A DNA stretch of 64,000 nucleotides from CAVSRC01 sp963732845 (GTDB lineage: Bacteria; Pseudomonadota; Alphaproteobacteria; Rhizobiales; Kaistiaceae). Each line of letters begins with the position of its first letter. Within the stretch, counting starts at the first letter, position 1. Below are positions 9,381 to 19,513 of the stretch, piece by piece. Position numbers and translations under genes: made by a program. Under the pieces are notes generated by a model. That model saw nothing but the letters and a program-made list of their open reading frames with translations. It was not told where the DNA came from and searched no databases. The DNA lies in the NCBI GenBank assembly GCA_963732845.1, contig CAVTBE010000003.1:55174-119173 (forward strand), written 5' to 3'.

Positions 9381-10862
9381 ATGACAGCCAACAAGCTCGA
9401 TCAGCCGCGGCCGATCGCCCCGGAGCAGTTCAGCGACGCCGAGGCGGCGGTGGACAAGCTCGAATGGATCTACAACCGGCACACGGCCTTCATCCGCGAG
9501 CGTTTTGCCAGGCTGCTGGAGAAAAGACACCTCGATGGCCGCGTGCGCGCCACCTATCCGCAGATCCGCATCCAGACCTCGTCCTTCGCCCAGATCAACT
9601 CGCGCCTGTCCTATGGCCACGTTGCCGGGCCCGGCATCTACGCGGCCAGCGTCACCCAGCCGCGGCTGTTCCGCAGCTATCTCATCGACCAGATCAGCTT
9701 GCTCATCCGCAACCACAACGTTCCGGTCGAGATCGGCCCGTCGGCCGAGCCGATCCCGCTGCACTTCGCCTTCCCGGAAGGCATCTATGTCGAGGGCGAG
9801 CTGACCGAGCAGATCGACCGGCCGCTGCGCGACATGTTCGACGTGCCCGACCTCGCGGTCGTCGACGACGCCATCGTCAACGGCACCTATGTCGCGCCGC
9901 CCGGCAAGGCCGAGCCGTTGGCGCCATTCAATGCCACGCGCATCGACTTTTCGCTGCACCGGCTGCCGCACTACACCGCGACCCACCCGACCCATTTCCA
10001 GAACTTCATCATCTTCACCAACTACCAGTTCTACGTCGACGAGTTCGTCCAGCGCGCCCGCAAGATGATGGCGGATGGTGGCGGCGGCTACGAGAGCTTC
10101 GTCGAGCCCGGCGACGTGGTGACGCTGGCAGGAAAGACGGAACCGGAATCAGGCGTGGCGCTGCCGCGGCTGCCACAGATGCCGGCCTATCACCTGAAGC
10201 GCCCCGGCCATAACGGCCTGACCATGATCAACATCGGCGTCGGACCATCCAACGCCAAGACGATCACCGACCATATCGCGGTGCTCAGGCCGCATGCCTG
10301 GCTGATGCTCGGCCACTGCGCCGGCCTCAGGAACAGCCAAGCGCTCGGCGACTATGTGCTCGCCCACGGCTACGTGCGCGAGGACCACGTTCTCGACGCC
10401 GACCTGCCGACCTGGGTGCCGATCCCGCCGCTCGCCGAAGTCCAGGTGGCGCTGGAGGAGGCCGTCGCCGAAGTCACCGGCCTTTCCGGCTTCGAGCTGA
10501 AGAGCATCATGCGGACCGGCACGGTCGCCACCATCGACAACCGCAACTGGGAACTGCGCGACCATCGCGAGCCGGTGCAGCGCTTCTCGCAGTCGCGCGC
10601 CGTCGCGCTCGACATGGAATCGGCGACCATCGCGGCCAACGGCTTCCGCTTCCGCGTGCCCTACGGCACGCTTCTGTGCGTTTCCGACAAGCCGCTGCAC
10701 GGCGAACTGAAGCTGCCCGGCATGGCCTCGGCCTTCTATCGCCGCCAGGTCAGCCAGCACCTGGAGATCGGCATCCGCGCCATGGAGAAACTCGGCGCCA
10801 TGGCGCACGAGCGGCTCCATTCGCGCAAATTGCGCAGCTTCACCGAGACGGCATTCCAGTAG
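9381..10862 (+). CDS. amn: AMP nucleosidase
   Basis: 493 residues. The N-terminal AMP-nucleosidase domain (EWIYNRHTAFIRERF; SSFAQINSRLSYGHV) is followed by the purine-nucleoside-phosphorylase-like catalytic domain (MINIGVGPSNAKTITDH; MLGHCAGLRNSQ; ALDMESATIAANGFRFRVPYGTLLCVSDKPLHGE). The enzyme hydrolyses AMP to adenine and ribose 5-phosphate. The same frame stays open far upstream through the MFS gene, but that part is out of frame with the transporter and has no family similarity; the ATG at 9381 starts the conserved protein. Confidence 0.93.
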   Translation: MTANKLDQPRPIAPEQFSDAEAAVDKLEWIYNRHTAFIRERFARLLEKRHLDGRVRATYPQIRIQTSSFAQINSRLSYGHVAGPGIYAASVTQPRLFRSYLIDQISLLIRNHNVPVEIGPSAEPIPLHFAFPEGIYVEGELTEQIDRPLRDMFDVPDLAVVDDAIVNGTYVAPPGKAEPLAPFNATRIDFSLHRLPHYTATHPTHFQNFIIFTNYQFYVDEFVQRARKMMADGGGGYESFVEPGDVVTLAGKTEPESGVALPRLPQMPAYHLKRPGHNGLTMINIGVGPSNAKTITDHIAVLRPHAWLMLGHCAGLRNSQALGDYVLAHGYVREDHVLDADLPTWVPIPPLAEVQVALEEAVAEVTGLSGFELKSIMRTGTVATIDNRNWELRDHREPVQRFSQSRAVALDMESATIAANGFRFRVPYGTLLCVSDKPLHGELKLPGMASAFYRRQVSQHLEIGIRAMEKLGAMAHERLHSRKLRSFTETAFQ

Positions 10863-10866
10863 GGCG

Positions 10867-10911
10867 AATAGCGAATAGGGAACTGGCAATAGCGCCGATC
10901 TATTCGCTATT
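10867..10911. repeat. AT-richer palindromic intergenic element between convergent genes
   Basis: Perfect 12-bp inverted repeat AATAGCGAATAG (10867-10878) and CTATTCGCTATT (10900-10911), followed by a further CTATTCGC at 10920-10928. It lies between the convergent amn and VOC genes and could act as a two-way terminator. A related imperfect copy is found at 23573-23649, so it also behaves as a dispersed repeat. Confidence 0.6.
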
Positions 10912-10934
10912 CTCCACTCACTATTCGCTGAAGT

Positions 10935-11558
10935 TCAGCGCCGCTCGACCAGGGCGAGCAGGTTGCCGGCCGGGTCGTTGAAGAAGGCCATCCACTCTTC
11001 GATGCCCTTCTTGCCGAAATCGCCGGCTTCGTCGCGCTGGATCATCAGCGGCTGCTGCTGCAGGAAGCGGACCCCGCGATGGCGCAGCGTCTTGACCGCG
11101 TCGTCGACATTGTCGACCTGGAAATAGAGCGAGGCCTGCGACGCGGTGGCCGAGAGCAGCAGGCGGACGCCGCCGCCCAGGCTGAAGAAGGCCAGCCCCG
11201 GCGGGTCGAAGCGGGTGATGAACTTGAGGCCGAGAACGTCGCGGTAGAAATCGACCGAGGCGTCGAGATTGGTCGCGGTCAGCGCCACCTGCTGCAGCTT
11301 GTCGAGCGCGCTGTTGCTGCGTGCGGCCGTCTTCGCCGCCGGCGCTCTGGTCGCTGGAGCCTTCGCTGCCGGCTTGTTTGCCGGAGTGCGGGCAGTGCGC
11401 TTCGCCGGTGCCGTCTTGGCGCGGCTGGTCTGCGGGCGGGCGCGCGAGGCCGGCTTGGCGGCCTTGTCGGCGCGTGCCGATTTCGAAGGCGTCTTGGCCG
11501 AAGACGCCTTCTTGGTGCGGCCTGTCGATGTGCGTGCTGTCGATCGGCTCGCTGCCAT
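10935..11558 (-). CDS. VOC/glyoxalase-family protein with a Lys/Ala/Pro-rich histone-like N-terminal tail
   Basis: 207 residues. Roughly the first 80 are lysine-, alanine-, proline- and threonine-rich and histone H1-like (KTPSKSARADKAAKP; KTAPAKRTARTPANKPAAKAP). The rest is a single vicinal-oxygen-chelate domain (LQQVALTATNLDASVDFYRDVLGLKFITRF; FFNDPAGNLLALVERR). VOC proteins include glyoxalases, dioxygenases and resistance proteins; the substrate is not evident. The basic tail may bind nucleic acid, an inference from composition only. The start ATG lies 9 bases after the erpA stop, so the two probably share a transcript. Confidence 0.78.
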   Translation of the reverse strand: MAASRSTARTSTGRTKKASSAKTPSKSARADKAAKPASRARPQTSRAKTAPAKRTARTPANKPAAKAPATRAPAAKTAARSNSALDKLQQVALTATNLDASVDFYRDVLGLKFITRFDPPGLAFFSLGGGVRLLLSATASQASLYFQVDNVDDAVKTLRHRGVRFLQQQPLMIQRDEAGDFGKKGIEEWMAFFNDPAGNLLALVERR

Positions 11559-11566
11559 GGCCCGCC

Positions 11567-11920
11567 TCAGATCGAGAAGCTCGTGCCGCAGCCACAGGAT
11601 GCTGTGGCGTTGGGATTGTGGATCTGGAACGACTGGCCGAGGAGATTGTCGACGAAGTCGATCTCGGAGCCGCCCATGAAGGGCAGCGAAACGGAATCGA
11701 TCAGCACCACCGCGCCATCGCGCTCGATGACGATGTCGTCGTCGGTGCGGTTGCGGTCGAGATCGAAGCCGTACTGGAAACCCGAACAGCCGCCGCCCGA
11801 CACGCTGATGCGCAAGGCGGTTCCCTCTGGCTCGGCGGCCAGAATCCGCACAATGCGTTTGGCGGCACTCTGTGACAGGGTCACGCTGGCGACTGTGTCG
11901 AGCATATCGATAGCTGCCAA
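11567..11920 (-). CDS. erpA: Iron-sulfur cluster insertion protein, A-type carrier
   Basis: 117 residues with the three conserved cysteines of A-type Fe-S carriers: SVSGGGCSGFQYGF and the C-terminal ASCGCGTSFSI. ErpA passes Fe-S clusters to apo-proteins such as those of isoprenoid synthesis and respiration. A second in-frame ATG 15 bases downstream (MLDTVAS) is an equally plausible start. Divergent from dgt with about 240 bases between, an arrangement common in Rhizobiales. Confidence 0.9.
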   Translation of the reverse strand: MAAIDMLDTVASVTLSQSAAKRIVRILAAEPEGTALRISVSGGGCSGFQYGFDLDRNRTDDDIVIERDGAVVLIDSVSLPFMGGSEIDFVDNLLGQSFQIHNPNATASCGCGTSFSI

Positions 11921-12160
11921 AAACCGAGATTTTACATGGCACTTACTGGCACAATAGTTATTGGCGGGCGGGGAGGGAAGTCAATGGCGCCGGGCTCCCG
12001 GCTGGCGCCCAAGGCTATGGCCGACAAGGCAAATTCGCCCTCGGCGCGACCTGTGTGCAGCGCAGCAACAGGCGGAATCCCGCGTCTTTCGGGCAGGTCA
12101 TTCCGCGAATACTATGCCGGCGACGGAAAATGAGCCGCCGGCAACGCACGGGTTCAGTCG

Positions 12161-13375
12161 ATGGACGATTCAACCGAGGCGGGCATGACCCGGCGGGCGC
12201 CCTATGCCTCGCATCCGGCGACAAGCCGCGGGCGCCTGTTCGCCGAGCCGCCGAGTCCGACCCGTACCGCCTTCGAGCGCGACCGCGACCGCGTCATCCA
12301 CTCTGCCGCCTTCCGCCGACTGAAGGAGAAAACCCAGGTTTTTCTGTATGATGAGGGCGATCATTACCGTACGCGCCTGACCCATACGCTGGAGGTCGCG
12401 CAGATCGCCCGGGCGCTTGCCCGCACGCTGCAGCTCGACGAGGACCTGGCCGAGGCGCTGGCGCTGGCCCACGATCTCGGCCATCCGCCCTTCGGCCACG
12501 CCGGCGAACGCGCCCTCGACGCGGCCATGGCCGATTATGGCGGCTTCGACCACAACGCCCAGAGCCTGCGGGTGGTGACGAAGCTGGAGCGGCGCTACCC
12601 GGAATTCGACGGGCTGAACCTCACCTGGGAGACGCTGGAGGGCCTGGTCAAGCACAACGGCCCGCTCACCGACGCTGACGGTCGGCCGGTCGGCCGCTAT
12701 GCCGAAAGCGGGCTTCCCTTTGCCATCCGCGACCACGCCGCCTGCCAGGACCTCCAGCTTTCCAGCTATGCCGGGCCGGAGGCGCAGGCGGCGGCAATCG
12801 CCGACGACATCGCCTATGACGCCCACGACATCGACGACGGCCTGCGCGCCGGCCTGCTGACGCCGGAGGGCCTCTCCGCCACGGTGCTGCTCGGCGACAT
12901 CCTCGCCCGGATCGCTGCCGACTATCCGGGCCTGGCGCGGGAGCGCGTCATCGCCGGCCTGATCCGCGCCCTGATCTCGACCATGATCGCCGACGTGGTG
13001 GCGGAGAGCCGGGCGCGGCTCGCCGCGCTCGCGCCGGCCTCGGCCGACGCCATCCGCGCCGCCGGCCGTCCGACCGTCGCCTTCTCCGCCGGCATGGCCG
13101 ATGCCGACCGGGCGATCAAGGCGATGCTGAAGGTCAACGTCTATCGCCACCGCAAGGTGATGGACGTAATGGACAAGGCGGAGGGGGTGCTTGCCCGTCT
13201 TTTTGCCCGCTACGTCGCCGAGCCCGCCGCGATGCCGGAAGCGTGGCGGCCGCCGCCCGCAGACGATGCCGGATCGAAGGCGCGGCGGGTCGCCGATTTC
13301 GTTGCCGGCATGACCGACCGCTATGCGCTCGGCGAATACCGGCGACTGTTCGGCGAGGACCTGGCGTCGCTGTAG
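12161..13375 (+). CDS. dgt: Deoxyguanosinetriphosphate triphosphohydrolase-like protein
   Basis: 404 residues of the dGTPase branch of HD-domain enzymes. The substrate/HD region is well kept: RDRDRVIHSAAFRRLKEKTQV, RTRLTHTLEVAQIARAL with the metal-binding His, and AHDLGHPPFGHAGE with the HD pair and second His. These enzymes remove triphosphate from dNTPs. An ATG at 12185 (MTRRAPYASHP) has a nearby GAGG and is an alternative start. Followed by argS after a 223-base gap with no recognised gene. Confidence 0.9.
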   Translation: MDDSTEAGMTRRAPYASHPATSRGRLFAEPPSPTRTAFERDRDRVIHSAAFRRLKEKTQVFLYDEGDHYRTRLTHTLEVAQIARALARTLQLDEDLAEALALAHDLGHPPFGHAGERALDAAMADYGGFDHNAQSLRVVTKLERRYPEFDGLNLTWETLEGLVKHNGPLTDADGRPVGRYAESGLPFAIRDHAACQDLQLSSYAGPEAQAAAIADDIAYDAHDIDDGLRAGLLTPEGLSATVLLGDILARIAADYPGLARERVIAGLIRALISTMIADVVAESRARLAALAPASADAIRAAGRPTVAFSAGMADADRAIKAMLKVNVYRHRKVMDVMDKAEGVLARLFARYVAEPAAMPEAWRPPPADDAGSKARRVADFVAGMTDRYALGEYRRLFGEDLASL

Positions 13376-13598
13376 CCCGGAAGCAGCGGCCTGCAATCCG
13401 GAACGGGCGTTCGGCTTCCGGCCGCGGCGTCATGAAGATTCGATTATGCGATCGCAGGAGAATTGTGCATATTCCAGCCTCCGCGTTGGCGACCGAAATC
13501 GTGGGATTCCGCGGCGTCGGCGGCGACCAGTTGGTTTGACGGCGCACCTGAATTGGGATAGGCCGCGCTGCCGTTTGCCCCATGTCCCCGGCTGCTCA

Positions 13599-15359
13599 AT
13601 GAACATCTTTCATGATTTCACTAATCGCGTGAAGAACGCGGCAGAAGCTGTTGTCAGCCAGCAGAATAATTCCGCCGATTCAGGGCTCGACCGGGTTCAG
13701 GTCGAACCGCCGCGCGACGCCAGCCACGGGGATCTCTCCACCAACGTTGCCATGCTGCTGGCCAAGCCGCTCGGCCTGAAGCCGCGCGATCTGGCGACGC
13801 AGATCGCCGTGAAACTGGCTGGCGACCCCGACGTCGACGCGGCGGAAGTTGCCGGACCCGGTTTCATTAATCTCAGGTTGCGGCCGGGCTACTGGCACGG
13901 CGCGCTTGGCGCGATGATCGCGGCCGGCGCCGACTATGGCCGCAGCACCATCGGCGGCGCGCGCAAGGTCAATGTTGAGTTCGTCTCGGCCAATCCCACC
14001 GGCCCGATGCATGTCGGCCACACCCGCGGCGCCGTCTTCGGCGATGCGCTGGCCTCGCTGCTTGCCTTCGCCGGCTTCTCGGTGACCCGCGAATATTACA
14101 TCAACGATGCCGGCGCCCAGGTCGACGTGCTCGCCCGCTCGGCCTTCTTGCGCTACCGCGAAGCGCTCGGCCAGGACATCGGGACGATCCCCGAGGGCCT
14201 CTATCCCGGCGACTACCTGATACCGGTCGGCGAAATGCTGATGCGCCGCTTCGGCGATGCACTGCTCACCCAGGCCGAGGACGTGAGGCTTCCGCTGGTG
14301 CGCGACGCCACCGTGACGGCGATGATGGACCTCATCCGCGCCGACCTCGCCGAGGTCGGCATCCGCCACGACGTCTTCTTCTCGGAGCGTTCGCTCAACG
14401 ACGGCACCCGCGACCGGGTGGCCGCGGCGATCGACTGGCTGGCGGGCAAGGGGCTGATCTACGAGGGCCGCCTGCCGCCGCCCAAGGGGCAACTGCCGGA
14501 GGACTGGGAGGACCGCGAGCAGACGCTGTTCCGTGCCACCGAGTTCGGCGACGACGTCGACCGTCCGCTGAAGAAGTCCGACGGCGGCTACACCTATTTC
14601 GCCTCCGACATCGCCTACCACTACGACAAGTTCCTGCGCGGCTTCGGCGACATGATCGACGTGTGGGGCGCCGACCACGGCGGCTATGTGAAGCGCATGC
14701 AGGCGGCGGTGAAGGCGATCACCGGTGGCGAGGGCTCGATCGACATCAAGATCTGCCAGCTCGTGCGGCTGCTGAGAGCCGGCGAGCCGGTCAAGATGTC
14801 GAAACGGTCGGGGGAATTCGTCACGCTGCGCGATGTGGTCGAGGAAGTCGGCCGCGACCCGATTCGTTTCATGATGATCTTCCGCAAGAACGATGCGCCG
14901 CTCGATTTCGACTTCGAAAAGGTCACCGAACAGTCGAAGGACAATCCGGTCTTCTATGTGCAATACGCCCATGCCCGCACGTGTTCGGTGTTCCGCCAGG
15001 CAGAGATCGAGCTGGGGCCCGTCGCCGGCGACCCGGCCGCGCTCGCCACGGCACCTTTGGAGCGCCTCACAGACAGCGGGGAAATGGCGCTGATCCGCCA
15101 TTTGGCGGAGTATCCGCGCGTGGTCGAAGCCGCCGCGGCAGCGCACGAGCCGCACCGCGTCGCCTTCTACCTGTACGACCTTGCCTCGGCCTTCCACGCC
15201 CACTGGAATCGCGGCAAGGAGTTGCCGCAATTGCGGTTTATCAATCCCGCCGAACGCGATATGACGCTGGCGCGGCTTGCCCTCATTCACGCCACAAAAC
15301 TGGTGTTGTCGTCGGGATTGGCTATTCTTGGTGTCAGCGCGCCCGACGAAATGCGCTAG
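13599..15359 (+). CDS. argS: Arginyl-tRNA synthetase
   Basis: 586 residues, class I aminoacyl-tRNA synthetase. The start MNIFHDFTNRVKNAAEA and PPRDASHGDLSTNVAMLLAK belong to the Arg-specific N-terminal domain. The HIGH signature reads HVGH in ANPTGPMHVGHTRGAVFG, and the KMSKS loop appears as VKMSKRSGEF. The C-terminal DALR anticodon-binding domain is present (FYVQYAHARTCSVFR onward). The frame is open further upstream, but the ATG at 13599 matches the family N-terminus. Essential gene, intact. Confidence 0.95.
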   Translation: MNIFHDFTNRVKNAAEAVVSQQNNSADSGLDRVQVEPPRDASHGDLSTNVAMLLAKPLGLKPRDLATQIAVKLAGDPDVDAAEVAGPGFINLRLRPGYWHGALGAMIAAGADYGRSTIGGARKVNVEFVSANPTGPMHVGHTRGAVFGDALASLLAFAGFSVTREYYINDAGAQVDVLARSAFLRYREALGQDIGTIPEGLYPGDYLIPVGEMLMRRFGDALLTQAEDVRLPLVRDATVTAMMDLIRADLAEVGIRHDVFFSERSLNDGTRDRVAAAIDWLAGKGLIYEGRLPPPKGQLPEDWEDREQTLFRATEFGDDVDRPLKKSDGGYTYFASDIAYHYDKFLRGFGDMIDVWGADHGGYVKRMQAAVKAITGGEGSIDIKICQLVRLLRAGEPVKMSKRSGEFVTLRDVVEEVGRDPIRFMMIFRKNDAPLDFDFEKVTEQSKDNPVFYVQYAHARTCSVFRQAEIELGPVAGDPAALATAPLERLTDSGEMALIRHLAEYPRVVEAAAAAHEPHRVAFYLYDLASAFHAHWNRGKELPQLRFINPAERDMTLARLALIHATKLVLSSGLAILGVSAPDEMR

Positions 15360-15412
15360 CGGCCTGGGGCTCCGCCGTGCGGGACCGAGTAGATCTGGGG
15401 TAAGCAAACGGA

Positions 15413-17596
15413 ATGGCGGACCGGTACGACCCAAAAGTCACCGTGCGGCCAGCGACAGACCGCAAGGACTCTGACGCACACCAGGGCCCCGCTACGAGTG
15501 ACGATCCGCTGTTCGAACTGGCCCGGATCGTATCCGGTCGCGGCGCCGGTGGCGGCACGCCTGCCGCCGCGACGTCGTCGGTGCGCGGACGGCCCGCGCC
15601 GCCGCCTGCGCCGACAAGGCCGGCACCCGCCGCCGAGCCCGACGTGCTCGCCGACCTCGAAGCGGAGCTGCTGAGCGACCTGCAGGCGTCCTTCTCTGCC
15701 GTGCGGGATGCGATCGAGCCGGTGCGCTCGGAGCCGCCGGCCGCGCCGGTGGAACCGCCGCCGCAGCCGGCTGCCGCCGCACCGCCGACGCCGGCGCCCG
15801 AGCCGGTGCGCGCCCCGCATCCGGAAGCGCCGCCGGTGAAGCCGCCGGCCGCGGCCGACCACCCGTCGTCCCGGCCGTACGCGCCGCCGCAGCCGTCGGC
15901 GCCATCGCGCCTGTCGGCCGCCGCGCGCCCGCCGCTTCAGCAGACGCCGCCGCGCCAGCCGACCGCCACGGCTGCTCGCCGCCGCGCGCGCATGAGCGAC
16001 TCCTGCGCCGCCACCGGCCGCGCCCGACGCGCCGGCGGCGCCGGCCGCTTCGAAGAAGCTCGATGTCGGCAGCCTGAACCTGCGCCCGACCGTGGCGCCG
16101 CATGTCGCGCGTGAGCCCGGCGCCGCCGACGGATTCGCCGTTGCCGACGCCGCCCGAAAAGCCGGCGTCTGGCGCCGCCAGGTCGTCGCGCTGGGAGAAG
16201 CCCGCCGAACCGCCGAAGCCGCAGGCCGGCGCCGCCAGCCGCTTCGCGCCGCCGCGGGCCGCCAATCAATCGCATCCCGCGCCCGGCCAGCCGGCTGCGC
16301 CGCCGCCTGTCGACGAAGAGGACCTGCCGTTCGGCGAGGGGGTGCCCTTCGCCGCATGACGGCGGGAACCTGGACGGCGAGTTTCCGCTCGACGACTTCA
16401 ACATGGTGCCGGGCTACGGCGACGATGCCGAGGTGCCGCCCTATCCGGAAGACGACGAATTGGAGCCGCTGCGCCGACGCGGCGTGCCGCGTGCGCTGGT
16501 CGCGGTCGCCGGCATTGTGGCGCTCGTCCTCATCGGCGTGCTCGGCTTCGTCATGCTGCGGCCCGGCGCCGGCGGCAGCGGTGCGCCGCCGATCGTCACC
16601 GCCGATGCCGGTCCCACCAAGATCGCGCCGCCCGAGACGCCGGCGACCGGCAACGGCGACGAGCAGAACAAGCTGATCTACGACCGCGTCGATTCAGGCG
16701 CCTCCGCCGGACCGGCCGACAGCAACCTGGTCACGCCGGGCAGCGAGCCGATCGCGTCGGTTCCTTCCGCCGACGACAGCAACAATCCGATCGCGCGGGT
16801 CATCCTGCCCGGCGGTCCGGCGCCCGAGACGCCCGGCACGGCCGCTGCCGGCGCCGCCGACAATGCCGGTGACAACGGCGCCGATGTCGCGATGAACGGC
16901 GGCGACAGCCCAGTCGATCGGACCGCGCAAGGTGCGCACCGTGGTGGTGCGGCCGGACGGCACGATCGTGTCGAGCGATGCGGTGCCCGTCGCGGGCGAC
17001 GCGCCGGCTTCCACCGACGCACCGCGGCCCGCCACCGCCGAGGTGCCGCAGACGCCGGAGGTGCCGCCGGTTGCCACCAACGACGACACCGCGGCGATTG
17101 CCGGCGGCACGGGCGGGCAGGAACTGGCGATCACCGCCAATCCCGGCGCGGCCGGCGGCACGGCGGCCGAGACACCGGCGCCCCGCCAAGGTGACGGCCG
17201 AGACGCCGGCCCCGCCGAAGCCGAAGCCCAGCCGAAGGTGGCCACCAGCGGCGACGACGGGCCGATCGACCTGACGCCGGGCACCGGCAAATCGACCACC
17301 GAGGTCGCCTCGCGCACGCCGGGCGGGCAGGGCGCCCTGCCGCTGGCGACCGGCGGCATGATGGTGCAGGTCTCCTCGCAGCGCTTCCAGGACGCCGCGC
17401 AGGCGACCTTCCGCGACCTGCAGACGCGCTATCCGGCGATCCTCGGCAGCTACAACGCCGACATCCAGCGCGCCGACCTCGGCGACCGCGGCATCTATTT
17501 CCGCGTGCGCGTCGGGCCGTTCGCCTCGGCCGATGCCCAGAACCTGTGCCGGGCGCTGAAGAACGCCGGCGGCGATTGCATCCTGGCGCGCGCTGA
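15413..17596 (+). CDS. SPOR-domain membrane protein, reading frame broken by several +1 shifts
   Basis: Reconstructed order: a Pro/Ala-rich cytoplasmic region (MADRYDPKVTVRPATDRKD start), a single membrane segment (ALVAVAGIVALVLIGVLGFVML, 16495-16560), a long low-complexity periplasmic linker, and a C-terminal SPOR domain (MMVQVSSQRFQDAAQATF; GIYFRVRVGPFASADAQNLCRALKNAGGDCILA). SPOR domains bind denuded septal peptidoglycan. The frame changes at about 16001, 16110, 16357 and 16916, each fitting one extra base, and the stop (TGA 17594-17596) needs a 2-base correction in a GC repeat. Position between argS and nagZ is standard for Rhizobiales. Sequence error is the simplest reading. Confidence 0.7.
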
Positions 17597-17619
17597 CGCC
17601 GTCCCGAGCGGAGAGCGGC

Positions 17620-18664
17620 GTGGCCGACACCAAAGCCTTCATCAGCGGCTGCGCCGGACCGGTGCTGAGCCGCGACGAGATCGCCTTCTTCCGCGGCGAG
17701 CGGCCGTTCGGCCTCATCCTGTTCCAGCGCAATTGCCGCGCGCCGGAGCAGATGCGCGATCTGGTCGCCGACCTTCCGCGATGCGGTCGGCCGCGCCGAT
17801 GCGCCGGTGCTGATCGACCAGGAAGGCGGCCGCGTGCGCCGGCTGAAGCCGCCGCACTGGCCGGCCTATCCGGCGGCGGCCGCGCATTGGCGCGCTGCAT
17901 GCCGCCGATCCGGCGGCGGGCTTGCGCGCCGCCTGGCTGCACGGCCGGCTGATCGCCGCCGATCTCGCCGATCTCGGCATCGACGTCGATTGCCTGCCGG
18001 TGCTCGACGTCTCCGTGCCCCGGCACCAGCGAGGCCATCGGCGACCGCTCCTTCGGCGGCGACCCGGCGCGCGTCGCCGCCCTCGGCGGGGCGCTCGCCG
18101 AGGGGCTGATGGACGGCGGCGTGCTGCCGGTGATGAAGCATCATTCCCGGCCACGGCCGGGCGACCGCCGACAGCCATCTCGGCCTGCCGGTGGTCGCGA
18201 GCGACGTCGAGGTGCTGGCGGCCAGCGATTTCGCGCCCTTCGCGGCGCTCGCCCACCTGCCCATGGCGATGACCGCCCATATCGTCTTCAGCGCCATCGA
18301 TCCCGGCCGGCCGGCCACCGCCTCGCCGGTGGTGATCCGCGATATCATCAGGGGGCGAATCGGTTTCGACGGGCTGCTGCTCAGCGATGACGTCTCGATG
18401 AATGCACTTTCTGGGGATTACGGCGAGCGGGCGGCGGCCATCTATGCCGCCGGCTGCGATATCGTGCTTCACTGCAACGGTCGGGCCGAGGAGATGCTTG
18501 CGGTCGCCGACGTGGCGCCGGAACTGGCCGGCATTTCAGGCGAGCGCGCCGCCCGCGCCTTGCGGGCGAAGCGGAAGCCGGCGCCGTTCGATCGCGCGGC
18601 AGCGCGCGATGAATATCGCGCGCTGCTCGCGCCGTTCGGCGGGGCGCGGTGTGTGAGCTCATGA
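17620..18664 (+). CDS. nagZ: Beta-N-acetylhexosaminidase NagZ, with four apparent +1 frameshifts
   Basis: A GTG start preceded by GGAGAG gives MADTKAFISGCAGPVLSRDEIAFF, followed across frame changes by VLIDQEGGRVRRLKPPHWP, the glycosidase family 3 motif H-IPGHGRATADSH (codons around 18138-18180), HIVFSAIDPGRPATASP and GFDGLLLSDDVSMNAL. NagZ releases GlcNAc from anhydro-muropeptides during wall recycling. Single extra bases at about 17773, 17885, 18018 and 18142 restore one frame of about 346 codons. All family motifs survive, so decay is unlikely. Its stop overlaps an ATG of the scpA region. Confidence 0.8.
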
Positions 18665-19513
18665 ACGGCCATGAACAGCCGAAGACCGCGATCAGAGGAC
18701 GACCTGTGGGCCGCCTACGAGACGGCCGAGCCCGACGACGGCGGCGAGGCGCTGGTCGATCGACGTCGACGGCTTCGAGGGGCCGCTCGACCTGCTGCTG
18801 GCGCTGGCCCGCACCCAGAAGGTCGACCTGACGCGCATCTCCATCCTGGCGCTGGCCGAGCAGTATCTCGCCTATGTCGAGCAGGCGCGCAGCCTGCGGC
18901 TGGAGCTCGCCGCCGACTATCTGGTGATGGCGGCGTGGCTGGCCTACCTCAAGTCGCGCCTGCTGCTGCCGCAGGCGAGCGACGGCGAGGAGCCGACCGG
19001 CGAGGAACTGGCCGCCGAACTCGCTTTCCGCCTGCGCCGGCTGGAGGCCATGCGCGAGGCGGCCGCCCGGCTGGCCAACCGCGACCGGCTCGGCCGCGAC
19101 GTCTTCGCCCGCGCCGACCCGGAGCCGGTCGAGATCGTCAAGCGCGGCGCCTTCACCGCCACGCTCTACGATCTCCTCACCGCCTATGCCGCCATGCGCC
19201 AGAACTATGCGTCGGTCGACGCGCATCGTGTCCGCATCCGCGATGTCTGGTCGCTGCGAGGAGGCGCGCGAGCGCGCTCACCCGCATGATCGGGCGCATC
19301 GCCGAGTGGACGCCGATGGAGGTGCTGTTCTCGCCCTACCTGCAGGCGCCGGGCCTGCGCCGCAGCGTCACGGCGAGCGCCTTCGGCGCCAGCCTCGAAA
19401 TGGTGCGCGAGGGCAGGATCGAACTGCGCCAGACCGAGCACTTCCAGCCGCTATACGTCCGCGACCGGCCGCCGCCGGTCGCTCTCGTCACCCCGGAGAA
19501 CGGAAATGGCTAA
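18661..19513 (+). CDS. scpA: Segregation and condensation protein A, with apparent +1 frameshifts
   Basis: ScpA is the kleisin that bridges SMC heads. The diagnostic start FEGPLDLLLALARTQKVDLTRI, then LAEQYLAYVEQARSLRLELAADYLVMAAWLAYLKSRLLLP, lies in one frame from about 18759; the preceding codons and the C-terminal winged helix (IGRIAEWTPMEVLFSPYL) lie in another. Extra bases at 18758 and 19257 explain the changes. The start is uncertain: ATG 18661 overlaps the nagZ stop, and ATG 18671 is in the frame of the EDDLWAAYETAEPDD stretch. Overlaps scpB by a few bases, a standard pair. Confidence 0.82.

Noticed and set aside
8094..10862. A single 922-codon open frame suggesting a large fusion protein ending in AMP nucleosidase.
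   Set aside because: The first 429 codons are out of frame with the conserved MFS transporter and have an Arg-rich shadow composition; only the part from 9381 is conserved.
17180..17240. A further pair of compensating frameshifts in the SPOR linker (PAKVTAETPAPPKPKP in the alternative frame).
   Set aside because: Both frames give plausible low-complexity linker, and the main frame needs no change, so it was not counted.
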